Assembly: GCF_030035675.1 (NCBI RefSeq)
Contig: NC_084482.1
Span: forward strand, 231,231,943-231,295,942
From: Rhineura floridana
Taxonomy: Eukaryota > Chordata > Lepidosauria > Squamata > Rhineuridae
Direction: 5' to 3'
DNA length: 64,000 bases
In this document: piece after piece, positions 1 through 11,443 of the stretch
Numbering within the stretch: position 1 is the first letter of the stretch
Layout of the letters: the number at the start of each line of letters is the position of its first letter
The notes under the pieces: model-generated
Told to the model about the DNA's origin: nothing
Seen by the model: the letters and a program-made list of their open reading frames with translations, nothing else
The model's database searches: none
Translations under genes and position numbers: made by a program

Positions 1-254
1 TCTCCCCTGCCGCCGCACTCAGGAGATGTATTTTTTAAAAGAAATGAGCCGCCTGCAGAGAGGCCACGAGTGGCTGGTGCCATTCCCTCCACTAGGCCAG
101 TCCGGGAACGCTGGCAGGCACCAACCACCCCTCAGCAGGTTAGAAACGCTTTCCCACCGGCCAGCAACTTTGTGCCAGGCTGCCCCGATCTCCGTTCTGC
201 CTCCCAGCGCCCCCACCCCCTTGGGCTCCTCCCCCTCCCCCGGTGACCGCACAC

Positions 255-2515
255 CTGAAGACCGGTCTCCGCAGATGGCACAGAGCCGCTTCCCGGGCAT
301 CATGCTGCCGTGGGGGTGGCCTGGCACCACCCTCATGCCCAGCGGGGGCTTCACGTCGTCCGAGCTGCTGACCGAGTGGAGGCCGGACAGGTTCACCGTG
401 GAGTTGATCTGGGGAGGGTGGGAAGGAGTCCGTGGGGGGGTCCAATCAAGGCCCCCCATCCCCGGCCCCACCGGCTCTGCCCCGCAGTGCAGAAGGTCCC
501 TGCCCCTCAGCCCCCCTTCGCCCTGCTTACCTGGGGGCTGCTGACTGGCCCATAGCCGATGGAGGGGGTCGCTGGAAAGCCTGGGGACCCCATGGAGGAG
601 CTGATGACAGGGAAGGGAGACCCCAGCCCGCTGATGGAGGTGGTCATGGCAGACCCAATCATGGAGGGGTGCAGGGGGGCCGAAGGCTCAGGCAGGGGGG
701 ATGCTCCAGTGCCCCGCAAGGGGGGAGATGAGCTGAGGGAAGAGCTGTCCGGACTCCTGCAACCTTAAAGGAGAGGAAGGGAAGGGCAGCCCGGGGTGGA
801 AGAGAGAGGGAAGGAGGGAAAGGAGGGTGTTACAGGGACTGGACACACACAGCTCCCCTGAAATCAAAGCGGGTCCAAAGCCACAGCACCCCCAGACAGA
901 GCAGGGCCCCTTCCTTCCCTTCCTCCCCCCCCCCCGGTCTAGCATTTCCCCAGAACTGCCCACCCCGGACACCCATTGCTTCCTCTCCGGATATTTTGCG
1001 CAACGCTGCAAGGAAGCACATGACTTGCCTGTTTTCTGACTGCCTCCCAAGGAGGTGGGTGAGGAGGAACCCGGGAGTCTGACTCCCAGCAACCCTCCCC
1101 AGGCTCCAGCGATAAAACAGCCCCACTAAGAAGGCAGCACACAGAGACCCCCTCCCCCCCCTCCGTGGTCCAAAGGAGGTCGCCAGCTGGAAAAGACAGA
1201 TCTGGGAGGAAGGGCAGGTGGCGTAGTGGTTAGAATGTTGGACTAGGCCCTGGGAGACCAGGGTTCAAATCCACATTCAGCCATGAACCACACTGGGTGA
1301 CCTTGGGGCAGTCACTGCCTCTCAGCCTAACCCACCTCACAGGGTTGTTGTGTGGATTAAATTAGGAGGGGGACTACCACGTACGCCACTTTGAGCTCCT
1401 TGGAGGAAAGGTGGGATATAAATGCAATAATTAATAAATCAATCATCAGCATCATAATCATCTGTGAAGCTCAGCAAGAGGTCCAATCCCCCCCCCCCGG
1501 CATCACCTGCTCCCTGGGATGCCAGTGGGGCCCTGTGCATGCCAAGCGGATGCTCTGCCACCAAGCTGTTGCCACCCCCCCCACACACACGTCTAGCAAG
1601 AGACAGGTGAGTCTCCAGCCCTTGGCCAAACCAGGCAGGGAGGGGAAGCTTCCCCTCTGCAGATCTGGGAGGAGGGGGCGTGCGCTGAACTCTGTCCGCT
1701 GCAGAGCAGCCCCAAAGTGCCTTCGCCACGCATTCAGACCCCACACTTCTCCCACCCCGCTTCCCCAGCAAGCAGTGTCCTCTTGGGCTCTTGCCTTCTG
1801 ACCAGGCCGGCCAGACGCCCTAGGGAGTCTCATACAGGGCAACCAGCCACTTGGCACTTCCCCAGCCAGCAGGATTCCTTGGAGGAGGAGGAGGGGACAA
1901 GGCGGAGCCCTCCCCACAAGGAATGGGGGCTTGCCGAGATCCTGGCTTGTGCCAGGGCGGAGGGAGATCTCTCCTCGCTGCCCACATGCCCCCAGGCTCA
2001 GGAAGGGCAGGACCTCACCACAGAAAGTGGGGAAACCCAGGTGGTTGAGGGGCAGACTGCTGAGTGGCTCCTTCCACCCGAGCCAAGTCTCCTCACCATG
2101 CTCTTCTTCAGCCCCACTGCAAAGAGGGATTGGGGCAACAGACAGCCAGACAAAAGGGTCCTCCTCCTCCTCCTCACATGGCCTCTTCTGAGCAACCACG
2201 TAAACATGGCAGGAAAAAGAGAGAGTTGGGGGCTGAGCAATGGCCAGCTCCCTCCCTCCCCCTGATTTAGGCCTCGTCCCTAAACCCCTGCGCACCCCAG
2301 AGTTTCCACCCCGTGGCCCGGCTGGCTTGCTCTGGATTCTGCCCTCCTTCCCATCCCCTTCCCCGGCAGCCAGACGTAGGCAAGACATCCCCCCCCCCAC
2401 GGCCTCTCTTCCAGGGCCATCCTGAGCCCTGCTGGCCGTCTCCCAACCTCCTCTGGCAGTGAGTTCCAAAGGCCCAGGATCATGGCACCAAGTTATTCAC
2501 AGCAGGGAAGAGCAG

Positions 2516-2559
<44 letters not shown>

Positions 2560-5500
2560 CCCTCCACGCTTTGGGGAGTGTGGAGATAAAGGTGCATTAC
2601 CAGGTTGCCAGCCGAGAGCTGTTTTGAGGCTGATGGGGTCCCGAGAGAGACAGCTCCCCGGGAGAGGCCTGGCTGGGCACAGCAGCACTTGGGCCGCCGT
2701 GGGAGGCCACTGGGCAATTAATTCAGCCTGGCAAGGCAGTGTGTAGGGGCTCAGCCAGACAGGCACCTCTCTGCTCACCTCTGAGCCATCAGCGCTCCCC
2801 CCCCCCACGCCAAGAAAGGATCCACACAGAGCTCAGTGGCAGCCTGTGCTCAACTGGGCCACAGAGAGAGGGGGGCTGGGCCTCCATGTTCTGAACTCCA
2901 AGGGGAAAAGAAGATTTGTTGTTATTATTTACTGAAAATATTTCTATCCCTTGAATATTAGGCAGGCGCCATCTCTGCTATCTTTTTGGTGCCTTTTGAA
3001 GACTTTCCTTTTCCAAGAAGCCTTTTAAGTTGAGACCTATCCCAGTCTGCGTCTGTGTCGGAATTGCTTGTTAATATGTGTTTTTTTAAATATGTTTTTA
3101 ACCCTTTTAAAAAAGATGTTTCTAAAGCTTTTTTTAAAAAATGTTTTAACGCTGTTTGCATTTTAAGGTCTGTTTCTGTGATGTTTCAAAGTGTCGTCAG
3201 TGTTTCTGTCAGCCGCCCTGGGCTCCTGCTGGGAGGAAGAGCGGGATATAAATCAAATAATAAAATAAATACCCTGCCCTTCTAAGCTAATAGGGCACTC
3301 AGGGTGGCTCACAATAAAATCTTACACAATAAAAAACACAAAAAAAATAAAACACATAAAAATGCATTAAATACAATTAGGAAATCCAGCAGAGTGATAT
3401 TAAAAGGGGACTAAAGAGGTAAAATTGAAAAAGGGGGTGGTGGAATAAAATCAGTTTCAGGCTAAGCCTTCAGTCCCTGCCAAAGGCTCTCTGGAACAAG
3501 ATGGTTTTCAGGAGTCTCCAGAAAGCCACTGGGGAGGGAGCAGAGTAGGCTTCTTGGGGTAGGGCATTTCAGAGCTTGGCGGCCACAGCTGAAAAGGCTC
3601 CGTCCTGTGTGCCTGCCATCTTTCATTCCAGGCACGCGGAGGAGACCAGAAGCAGATGATCTTAAATCCTGGGCAGGTACATATGGGCATCAGGGGTCCC
3701 ACAGGTACATTGGTCCAAGGCCGTTTAGGGTTTAAAGGTCAGAACCAGCACTTCAAGTTGGGCCCAGAAACAGATTGGCAGCCAGTAGAGTCGATAAAGC
3801 ACAGGGGTGGTATGATCCCCACGCTGCGGTCCAGTTAACATTCTGGCTGCTGCATTTTGAACCCACTGCAATTTCTGAACCATTTTCAAGGGCAGCCCCA
3901 TGTAGAGAGCATTACAGTATTCAACCCTCGAGGTCACCAATGCATGTGGCCAGTCTCCAGCTTCCAGGAACGGGCACAGCCGGTAGACCAGTCTGAGTTG
4001 GCCAATAGCACTCTTGGCTACCACAGCAACCTGATATTTCAGCAGCAAGGCCGGATCCAGGAGGACTCCCAAGCTCCGCACCTGCTCCGTCCCTTTCCCT
4101 GGTGCAGTTTTTCCCTTGAAGAGCAACACTTCCATCTTCTCTGGATTAAGTTTCAGTTTGTGAGCCCACATCCTGCCCCATTCATCATCTCTCGTGGTGA
4201 CACCTTCTCCAAACCCTTCACACGCAGCCGCAGGAGGAGTATGCAGGCTGCATGCAGGGGGACCTCTGCCCACCTGCCTGCAAAACATGCAGCTGGACCC
4301 AGCAGGGAGGGCTCAGCTTACCAACACCCCAGAAGCAAAAGAGTTCAGGAAACCCATCCGTAAGGTGCTAGCAGACAGAGGCCTTGTGGGAAAGGGGCAC
4401 GCAAAAGGCAAAAAGGCCTGGGGTGGCCACCCAGCTGGCAGGGCCAGGTGGCAGCGTCAAAGGGCTCCCACCACGTGGGAATGGCAAAGTACACACAGAA
4501 AGGCAGCGGTTCACCCCCCCAAACAGCCAAAGTCAAGAGGGGAACAACACGTATTGATCAATCACCTGCCTCTGTATCAGGCTCAATAAGCACAGGGGCC
4601 TTTGCCATTTTCTCTTCACAACTTCCCTGCAATGTAGGGTCTCATTCCAAGACCACCCAGCAAGCCTCGTGGCTGAGCAGATTTTAACTGTGGCTCCCTC
4701 CCCAAAAAGGCAATAGCCGGTGCTCTCTGAGTGGAGCACCCGGCACTCAGTAGTAAGAACATAAGAACATAAGAAGAGCCTGCTGGATCAGGCCAGTGGC
4801 CCATCTAGTCCAGCATCCTGTTCTCACAGTGGCCAACCAGGTGCCTGGGGGAAGCCCGCAAGCAGGACCCGAGTGCAAGAACACTCTCCCCTCCTGAGGC
4901 TTCCGGCAACTGGCTTTCAGAAGCATGCTGCCTCTGACTAGGGTGGCAGAGCACAGCCATCACGGCTAGTAGCCATTGATAGCCCTGTCCTCCATGAATT
5001 GGTCTAATCTTCTTTTAAAGCCATCCAAGCTGGTGGCCATTACTGCATCTTGTGGGAGCAAATTCCATAGTTTAACTATGCGCTGAGTAAAGAAGTACTT
5101 CCTTTTGTCTGTCCTGAATCTTCCAACATTCAGCTTCTTTGAATGTCCACGAGTTCTAGTATTATGAGAGAGGGAGAAGAACTTTTCTCTATCCACTTTC
5201 TCAATGCCATGCATAATTTTATACACTTCTGTCATGTCTCCTCTGACCCGCCTTTTCTCTAAACTAAAAAGCCCCAAATGCTGCAACCTTTCCTCGTAAG
5301 GGAGTCGCTCCATCCCCTTGATCATTCTGGTTGCCCTCTTCTGAACCTTTTCCAACTCTATAATATCCTTTTTGAGATGAGGCCACCAGAACTGTACACA
5401 GTATTCCAAATGCGGCCGCACCATAGATTTATACAACGGCATTATGATATCGGCTGTTTCATTTTCAATAACTTTCCTAATTATCTCCAGCATGGAATTT

Positions 5501-8500
5501 GCCTTTTTCACAGCTGCCGCACACTGGGTCGACATTTTCATCGTGCTGTCCACCACAACCCCGAGGTCTGGTCGGTCACCGCCAGTTCAGACCCCATGAG
5601 CGTATATGTGAAATTCAGATTTTTTGCTCCAATATGCATAATTTTACACTTGTTTATATTGAATTGCATTTGCCATTTTTCTGCCCATTCACTCAGTTTG
5701 GAGAGGTCTTTTTGGAGCTCTTCGCAATCCCTTTTTGTTTTAACAACCCTGAACAATTTAGTGTCGTCAGCAAACTTGGCCACTTCACTGCTCACTCCTA
5801 ATTCTAGGTCATTAATGAACAAGTTGAAAAGTACAGGTCCCAATACCGATCCTTGAGGGACTCCACTTTTTACAGCCCTCCATTGGGAGAACTGTCCGTT
5901 GATTCCTACTCTCTGCTTTCTGCTTCTTAACCAATTCCTTATCCACAAGAGGACCTCTCCTCTTATTCCATGACTGCTAAGCTTCCTCAGAAGTCTTTGG
6001 TGAGGTACCTTGTCAAACGCTTTTTGAAAGTCTAAGTACACTATGTCCACTGGATCACCTCTATCTATATGCTTGTTGACACTCTCAAAGAATGCTAATA
6101 GGTTACTGAGACAGGACTTTCCCTTGCAGAAGCCATGCTGGCTCTGCTTCAGCAAGGCTTGTTCTTCTATGTGCTTAGTTAATCTAGCTTTAATTATACT
6201 TTCTACCAGTTTTCCAGGGACAGAAGTTAAGCTAACTGGCCTGCAATTTCCGGGATCCCCTCTGGATCCCTTTTTGAAGATTGGTGTTACATTTGCCACT
6301 TTCCAGTCCTCAGGCACGGAGGAGGACCCAAGGGACAAGTTACATATTTTAGTTAGCAGATCAGCAATTTCACATTTGAGTTCTTTGAGAACTCTCGGGT
6401 GGATGCCATCCGGGCCCGGTGATTTGTCAGTTTTTATATTGTCCATTAAGCTTAGAACTTCCTCTCTCGTTACCACTATTTGTCTCAGTTCCTCAGAATC
6501 CCTTCCTGCAAATGTTAGTTCAGGTTCAGGGATCTGCCCTATATCTTCCACTGTGAAGACAGATGCAAAGAATTCATTTAGCTTCTCTGCAATCTCCTTA
6601 TCGTTCTTTAGTACACCTTTGACTCCCTTATCATCCAAGGGTCCAATTGCCTCCCTAGATGGTCTCCTGCTTTGAATGTATTTATAGAATTTTTTGTTGT
6701 TGGTTTTTATGTTCTTAGCAATGTGCTCCTCAAATTCTTTTTTAGCATCCCTTATTGTCTTCATGCATTTCTTTTGCCAGAGTTTGTGTTCTTTTTTATT
6801 TTCTTCATTCGGACAAGACTTCCATTTTCTGAAGGAAGACTTTTTGCCTCTAAGAGCTTCCTTGACTTTGCTCGTTAAACATGCTGGCATCTTCTTGGCC
6901 CTGGTGTTACCTTTTCTGATCTGCAGTATGCACTCCAGTTGAGCTTCTAATATAGTGTTTTTAAACAACTTCCAAGCATTTTCGAGTGATGTGACCCTCT
7001 GGACTTTGTTTTTCAGCTTTCTTTTTACCAATCCCCTCATTTTTGTGAAGTTTCCTCTTTTGAAGTCAAATGTGACCGTGTTGGATTTTCTTGGCAATTG
7101 GCCAGTTACATGTATGTTTAATTTAATAGCACTGTGCTCACTGCTCCCAATCGGTTCAACAACACTTACATCTTGCACCAGGTCCCGGTCCCCACTGAGG
7201 ATTAAGTCCAGGGTTGCCGTCCCTCTGGTCGGTTCCATGACCAACTGATCTAGGGCATAGTCATTTAGAATATCTAGAAACTTTGCTTCTTTGTCATGAC
7301 TGGTGCTACCATGCCCCATGCTTAGCGGTGACCTGGTGCCAGACACCTCACAGGTCAAGGGCCCGGAGGAGCAGGCAGGGGCCCTGCAGCCAATGCTGAG
7401 GATTCTCCTTGAGTCCTGCTGATGGACCCCTGGAGCTGACAGAGACGGCGGCAGTGGAGGAACTGTCACACACACACACACACACGCCCTTGAGAATGGT
7501 GGCACCAAAGAGCAACGACACAGAACATGTATAAAGACCCAGGGCCGTCATGCAGCTTGTAAGAGGTCTACCCATGAGTAAGCAATCCCTAGAACTCCTT
7601 TACCATCAGCAGCTGTGGTTAGGGTGTGGTCTGGAAGGCCACAGTATAAAAGGGCTGCCTCCTGACACAAGACAGGTCTCTGGTGTCAGCTCTCCTGGGC
7701 CTGCAGACCATGGGGCCAGTTGGGATCAGTCCCCACTTGGGAAAGCCTCTGGAGCATGTTTTAGAGCTAGACCAACTGTTTTGCTGAGACTATGCTGGAC
7801 CTTGAACCCTGCTCTCTTGGGTAAGAGTTTTGCTAAAAGGCTTCTACCTCGTAAGACTATATTATTATTTATTAAATTTATATCCTGCCCTTCCTCCCAG
7901 GAGGAGTCATAGCTCCTGATATGTATAAAGTTATGCATGGCATTGAGAAAGTGGATAGAGAAAAGTTCTTCTCCCTCTCTCATAATACTAGAACTCGTGG
8001 ACATTCAAAGAAGCTGAATGTTGGAAGATTCAGGACAGACAAAAGGAAGTACTTCTTTACTCAGCGCATAGTTAAACTATGGAATTTGCTCCCACAAGAT
8101 GCAGTAATGGCCACCAGCTTGGATGGCTTTAAAAGAAGATTAGACACATTCATGGAGGACAGGGCTATCAATGGCTACTAGCCGTGATGGCTGTGCTCTG
8201 CCACCCTAGTCAGAGGCAGCATGCTTCTGAAAACCAGTTGCCGGAAGCCTCAGGAGGGGAGAGTGTTCTTGCACTCGGGTCCTGCTTGCGGGCTTCCCCC
8301 AGGCACCTGGTTGGCCACTGTGAGAACAGGATGCTGGACTAGATGGGCCACTGGCCTGATCCAGCAGGCTCGTCTTATGTTCTTATCATCACCTGGAGTA
8401 ATGGGGGGGGAGGGGGCTTCCTTTGTTTATGCACTGAAAGATGACTTATGTTAGGGTTTATTTCTATGCTGCCTTTTGGCCAAAAAGGCCCTCAAGGCGG

Positions 8501-10990
8501 TTCACAAAAAATAAACACAAATACACGTCAGAAAAGAACAAGGCAGTGTACAAAAATTTAAATAACAAAGTATTAACAGCATTAAATCTTTATGAACATG
8601 CTGTCTCTGGCTGACTTGCAACTATGGAACTCCCCCCCACTAAACATTGAGGGGGAAGGGCTGGAGCTCAGTGCAGAGCCACTGCTCTGCATGCAGGAGG
8701 CCCCAAGTTCAATCTCTCCAGGGAGGGCACAGGAAGGAAGAAACCCTGAAACCCTGCAGAGCTGCTGCCAGAGAGTGTAGGCCCTATTGAGTTAGCTGGG
8801 CTGTTCCCTGTGTTTATCATAGCAACTCTGACCCAAAGATCTTGGCAACCACAGGCAGCAATTTCACCTGGCCCTTTTAACAGATTGAGACAATCCTTTC
8901 GCACCGTTAATCACCAAGGAAAAGGGCGAAGGGCCTTTTCAGAGAAGTCCACTCACAACTTAAGTCCTGTCGAGTGAAATGGCTCTGGTGTGCAGGACGG
9001 CAGCCTCAAAGGGCCTCAACCACCAGAGGAGGGAGTGGAAGGCCCCTGAACTCTGAATAGGGCGATATGGCTCTTGCTTATGTGGGAGAGGGCAGCTGAG
9101 CTTTGAGAAAAGGGCCAAAGAATCAGCTTTGCTCTGCTAACGGTCCCAGGCATGGGCTCTCACATGCAGTTAAAAAGAGAACGGGTAGCAAAGGCTGGGG
9201 ACGTGTAGTGGCGATGACGTCAGTGAGAGGAGGTCAACCGGCCAAAGATCTGAACCTCTGAGTGTTTATATGCGCAACTCCTTTGCAGCAAGGCCGGGGA
9301 GGGGGGCAGGAGTAGTGTGGGAGGAGATGGAGGGCTACCCAGTCTTGCCCTCCCAGAACGAGAGCATCCCCAACAGCTGCCTCTGTGGAGATCCCCCCCA
9401 GCATGCAAAAGCCCCCCCCCAAGCCTCTCTAGTAATAACTGGCTCCATCTGTCAAACCATTCTTGCCTTCAAGAATTCCCTCCCAGTGTTCAGCCAAAAC
9501 CAGGTCAGGGGAATGCTTCACGTGTGTCACTCACAAAGCTCCCTGCAAGAAAACCTTCAGCCTTTTCAAGAGCCCACTAAGCGGCCGCTGCCACCCCTTT
9601 TAGGGGAAGGGCCATCGTGGCTCAGTGGGAGAGCGCCTGCCTTGGGTGCAGAAGGCACAGTCTCCAGTGGTGGCATCACCATTTCCCTGGGGGAAACCTG
9701 GCCAGCTGCTGCCAGCCAGTGTAGCCAGGGCCTCCCAAACTGTGATCCGCAGATCATCAGTGGCCTGAGAACTTCATTCTGCTTTAAGCAGTCACATTGC
9801 CTTTTAATTGTGCTCTTATTTCTTATGTCACTTCACTGTCTTACAATTTGCATTCTACAGAATTCCATTTGTAATACAATACGTGAGAAATAAAAATCTC
9901 AATTAAAAATTGTACAGGATCTAGCACAGTGCATTACAATTGCCACATCAGGCAGAAAAAATCCTTAATTGGTCTGCCCACCAGCAACTTTCAGTGGTCC
10001 ATGTGTGAAAAAGTCTGGAGGGGTAGTCAATACTGAGGTAGTGAGAGCCCAGGAATCTGACTCAATACAAGGCACCTTCCTATGTTCCGGACGTTCACAT
10101 GACGGCAACATGCTTTGAGCACATGCCTCGTGAGAAGATGGTGTTAGGGAAACTAAACTCGCCATTCTCTGCCACCAGCACTCTCTCTCTCTCTCTCTCT
10201 CTCTCACAGCAGCATAAAGAACAGAAGGGGCACCCTGAACCTGGGTCAGGCCAAAGGCCCACCACGTCCAGTATCCCACATCCCTCCCTGACCAGTCAGT
10301 GTCTCTATGAAACGCACAAACACAACAGAGGGGAGGAGAGGAAGGCGGCTCATAGCACACTACCAGCTGCAGAGAGACTTCTCTCCCCTGCTTTTAAAGC
10401 TGACTACAATTTCCCTTTGCAAGGAGGGGGGGAGCTGCACCATTTGGATCTCTGCCTGGCTGTTGTGCAAGCAGCCGGAAAAAACAACCGCAACAGCAGA
10501 AGCAACAACGTTAGGACGGGTCGCCGTGCGTCAGTCCGCTGCGGGGAGGAGGAGGAGGAGAAGGAAAACCTGCCAAATCCTAATGACAAGTGTGACACCC
10601 GCCCCATACACACACCCTCCCTCAGCCCCCAAAGCCAGCAGCAGCACCTCGAATCGGTAATGCCACCTCTGCCTCCCCCATCTTGAGCAGGGGGTTGGAC
10701 TTGATGGCCTTATAGGGCCCTTCCAACTCTACTATTCTATGATCTCCGTTCGTGGGGTGGGGAAATGTAAGCCTGAGTGGAGCCGCCTCCCTCTCCCCTT
10801 CCTAAGTGTGTGCGTGTGGGGAGGGGTCCCCTAGGGGGTGGGGGGAGTTAGGGGGCTAATCGCGTGGCCGGGACCTCCTCGTCCCCCTCCCAGCTTTCCA
10901 AGGTCTGTATGTGGGGCGGGGGAGGCCAGAAGGCAGAGCCCTCCCGCCTCCCTTTCCTTTACCTGCTCCGGCCCGTCCAGAGTCTCCCAT
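255..10990 (-). CDS. RXRB: Retinoid X receptor beta, coding exons 1-3 (partial)
   Basis: RXRB is a ligand-activated nuclear receptor that heterodimerises with other receptors and binds DNA. Coding segments on the minus strand: exon 1 10990-10963 (starts MGDSGR, donor gtaaag), exon 2 763-531, exon 3 408-255. Exon 2 carries [21 protein letters not shown] and ends GPVSSPQ; exon 3 runs from INSTV to [10 protein letters not shown], the start of the first zinc finger of the DNA-binding domain. The rest of that domain and the ligand-binding domain lie beyond base 1. Phases join cleanly when exon 2 uses an AAG acceptor after a long pyrimidine tract; the CAG seven bases downstream would break the frame. 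Reading upstream of the chosen ATG meets in-frame stops near 11175, so the protein starts at MGDSGR, shorter than the human N-terminus. Intron 1 is about 10.2 kb and full of repeats. Confidence 0.9.
1213..1440 (+). repeat. MIR-like tRNA-derived SINE with L2-type tail
   Basis: It has a tRNA-like head (gtagtggttagaatgttgga, B-box ggttcaaat), then gtgaccttggggcagtcac, cacagggttgttgtg and the tail ggtgggatataaat followed by an AT-rich run. In RXRB intron 1. Confidence 0.8.
2517..2555 (+). repeat. (CT)n microsatellite
   Basis: About 39 bases of alternating CT, in RXRB intron 1. Confidence 0.97.
2938..3271 (+). mobile_element. L2-type LINE, 3' end
   Basis: The sequence ends in gccgccctgggctcctgctg, gggatataaat and an AATAA-type tail. 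The same unit occurs inverted at 52950-53240. Confidence 0.7.
3272..4240 (-). mobile_element. L2 LINE fragment with C-terminal reverse-transcriptase part
   Basis: On the minus strand the reading includes [29 protein letters not shown] and VQNAAARML, typical of the L2 RT C-terminal region, followed by an AT-rich 3' UTR. It abuts the preceding plus-strand L2 tail to tail. 5' truncated and mutated. Confidence 0.85.
4755..7320 (-). mobile_element. CR1 LINE, 5'-truncated, ORF2 largely intact
   Basis: The minus strand reads from the endonuclease C-terminal part ([15 protein letters not shown]) through the linker to the RT ([42 protein letters not shown]) and the CR1 C-terminal region ([20 protein letters not shown]). 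It ends in the 3' repeat of ataagaac units at about 4756-4777. The RT frame is open except for a small deletion near 5570, where EKDLG-type codons are lost and the frame shifts. The low damage suggests a fairly young copy. Confidence 0.92.
7466..7486 (+). repeat. (CA)n microsatellite
   Basis: Short CA repeat just beyond the 5' end of the CR1 copy. Confidence 0.9.
7858..8390 (+). mobile_element. CR1 3' end behind a short L2 tail fragment
   Basis: 7858-7905 is an L2-type tail fragment (attattatttattaaat, cctcccaggagg). From 7919 a CR1 3' end follows ([30 protein letters not shown] stop, then 3' UTR to about 8390). It is nearly identical but inverted relative to 4770-5250. Confidence 0.9.
8449..8590 (-). 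mobile_element. LINE 3' tail
   Basis: ttggccaaaaaggccctcaa followed by A-rich tracts, the same tail type as 48497-48625. Probably an L2-like 3' UTR. Confidence 0.55.
8655..8850 (+). repeat. Sauria SINE (degenerate)
   Basis: agagccactgctctgcatgc, a ttcaatc B-box, ctctccaggga and gctgctgccagagagtgtag follow the Sauria SINE order. Confidence 0.7.
9606..9724 (+). repeat. Sauria SINE (partial)
   Basis: gggccatcgtggctcagtgg, gagagcgcctgcctt and gcagaaggcac form the tRNA head; agctgctgccagccagtgt is the later core. Confidence 0.8.
9725..9960. repeat. Dispersed repeat of unassigned family
   Basis: cctcccaaactgtgatccgc, then gagaacttcattc and an AT-rich body with cagaattcc. Related stretches lie at 48300-48475 and 54395-54550. 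Possibly an old hAT-like element. Confidence 0.4.
10181..10206 (+). repeat. (CT)n microsatellite
   Basis: About 26 bases of CT repeat. Confidence 0.95.
10684..10744 (+). mobile_element. CR1 3' end (short)
   Basis: gagcagggggttggacttga through ccttccaactctactattct, the typical terminal part of CR1, at the edge of the CpG region. Confidence 0.85.
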
Positions 10991-11128
10991 GGCTGCGCTG
11001 CAGGAGGAGGAGACCGGGGGGGAGATCCCGAAGAGCGCCGGGGCCCCGCCGACGCCAGGGGCTCCAGGGCCTGGTCCCGCCGCGGCGGCCGCCCCTCCGC
11101 CCACCACTGCTGCCTCCTGCCGCGGCGC

Positions 11129-11443
11129 CCCACAATACACCGCGCGCGGGCTGGGCAAGGCAAAGCAGACCTAGGCCTAGGCCTGCCTCCCTCCCTCCGG
11201 CTCTGCCGCCTCCTGCGCCTTTTTACCCACCATGCACCGCAATCCCTCCTCCTCTGCCAGCCTCAGGCCTTGGCCAGACTCCCAGCACGCACCGCGGGCG
11301 CAAGAACCCAGGAGAAGGGCTGCGGATTGGACGAGGCCGCGGGAGTGCCCATCATGCACCGCGCTCACTTGCCTGGCTCCAGGGTTGGCCAACCTCCCAC
11401 AATGCACCGGGGCGAGGAATCGGGGCTTACCCGACAGGCACCG
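11129..11443 (+). promoter_or_regulatory. Array of ZNF143-like motifs
   Basis: Five same-strand copies of a 15-mer close to CCCAnnATGCACCGC start at 11129, 11226, 11281, 11348 and 11396, with a weaker sixth at about 11430. They resemble the CCCACAATGCA core of the known ZNF143/THAP11 promoter motif. Spacing is 34-97 bases. Binding is inferred, not shown. Confidence 0.55.

Noticed and set aside
757-760. CAG acceptor for RXRB exon 2
   Set aside because: It would put SPDSSS out of frame with exon 1; the AAG seven bases upstream keeps the frame.
1471-2469. Long minus-strand open frame in RXRB intron 1
   Set aside because: Low-complexity GC-driven frame with no family motif.
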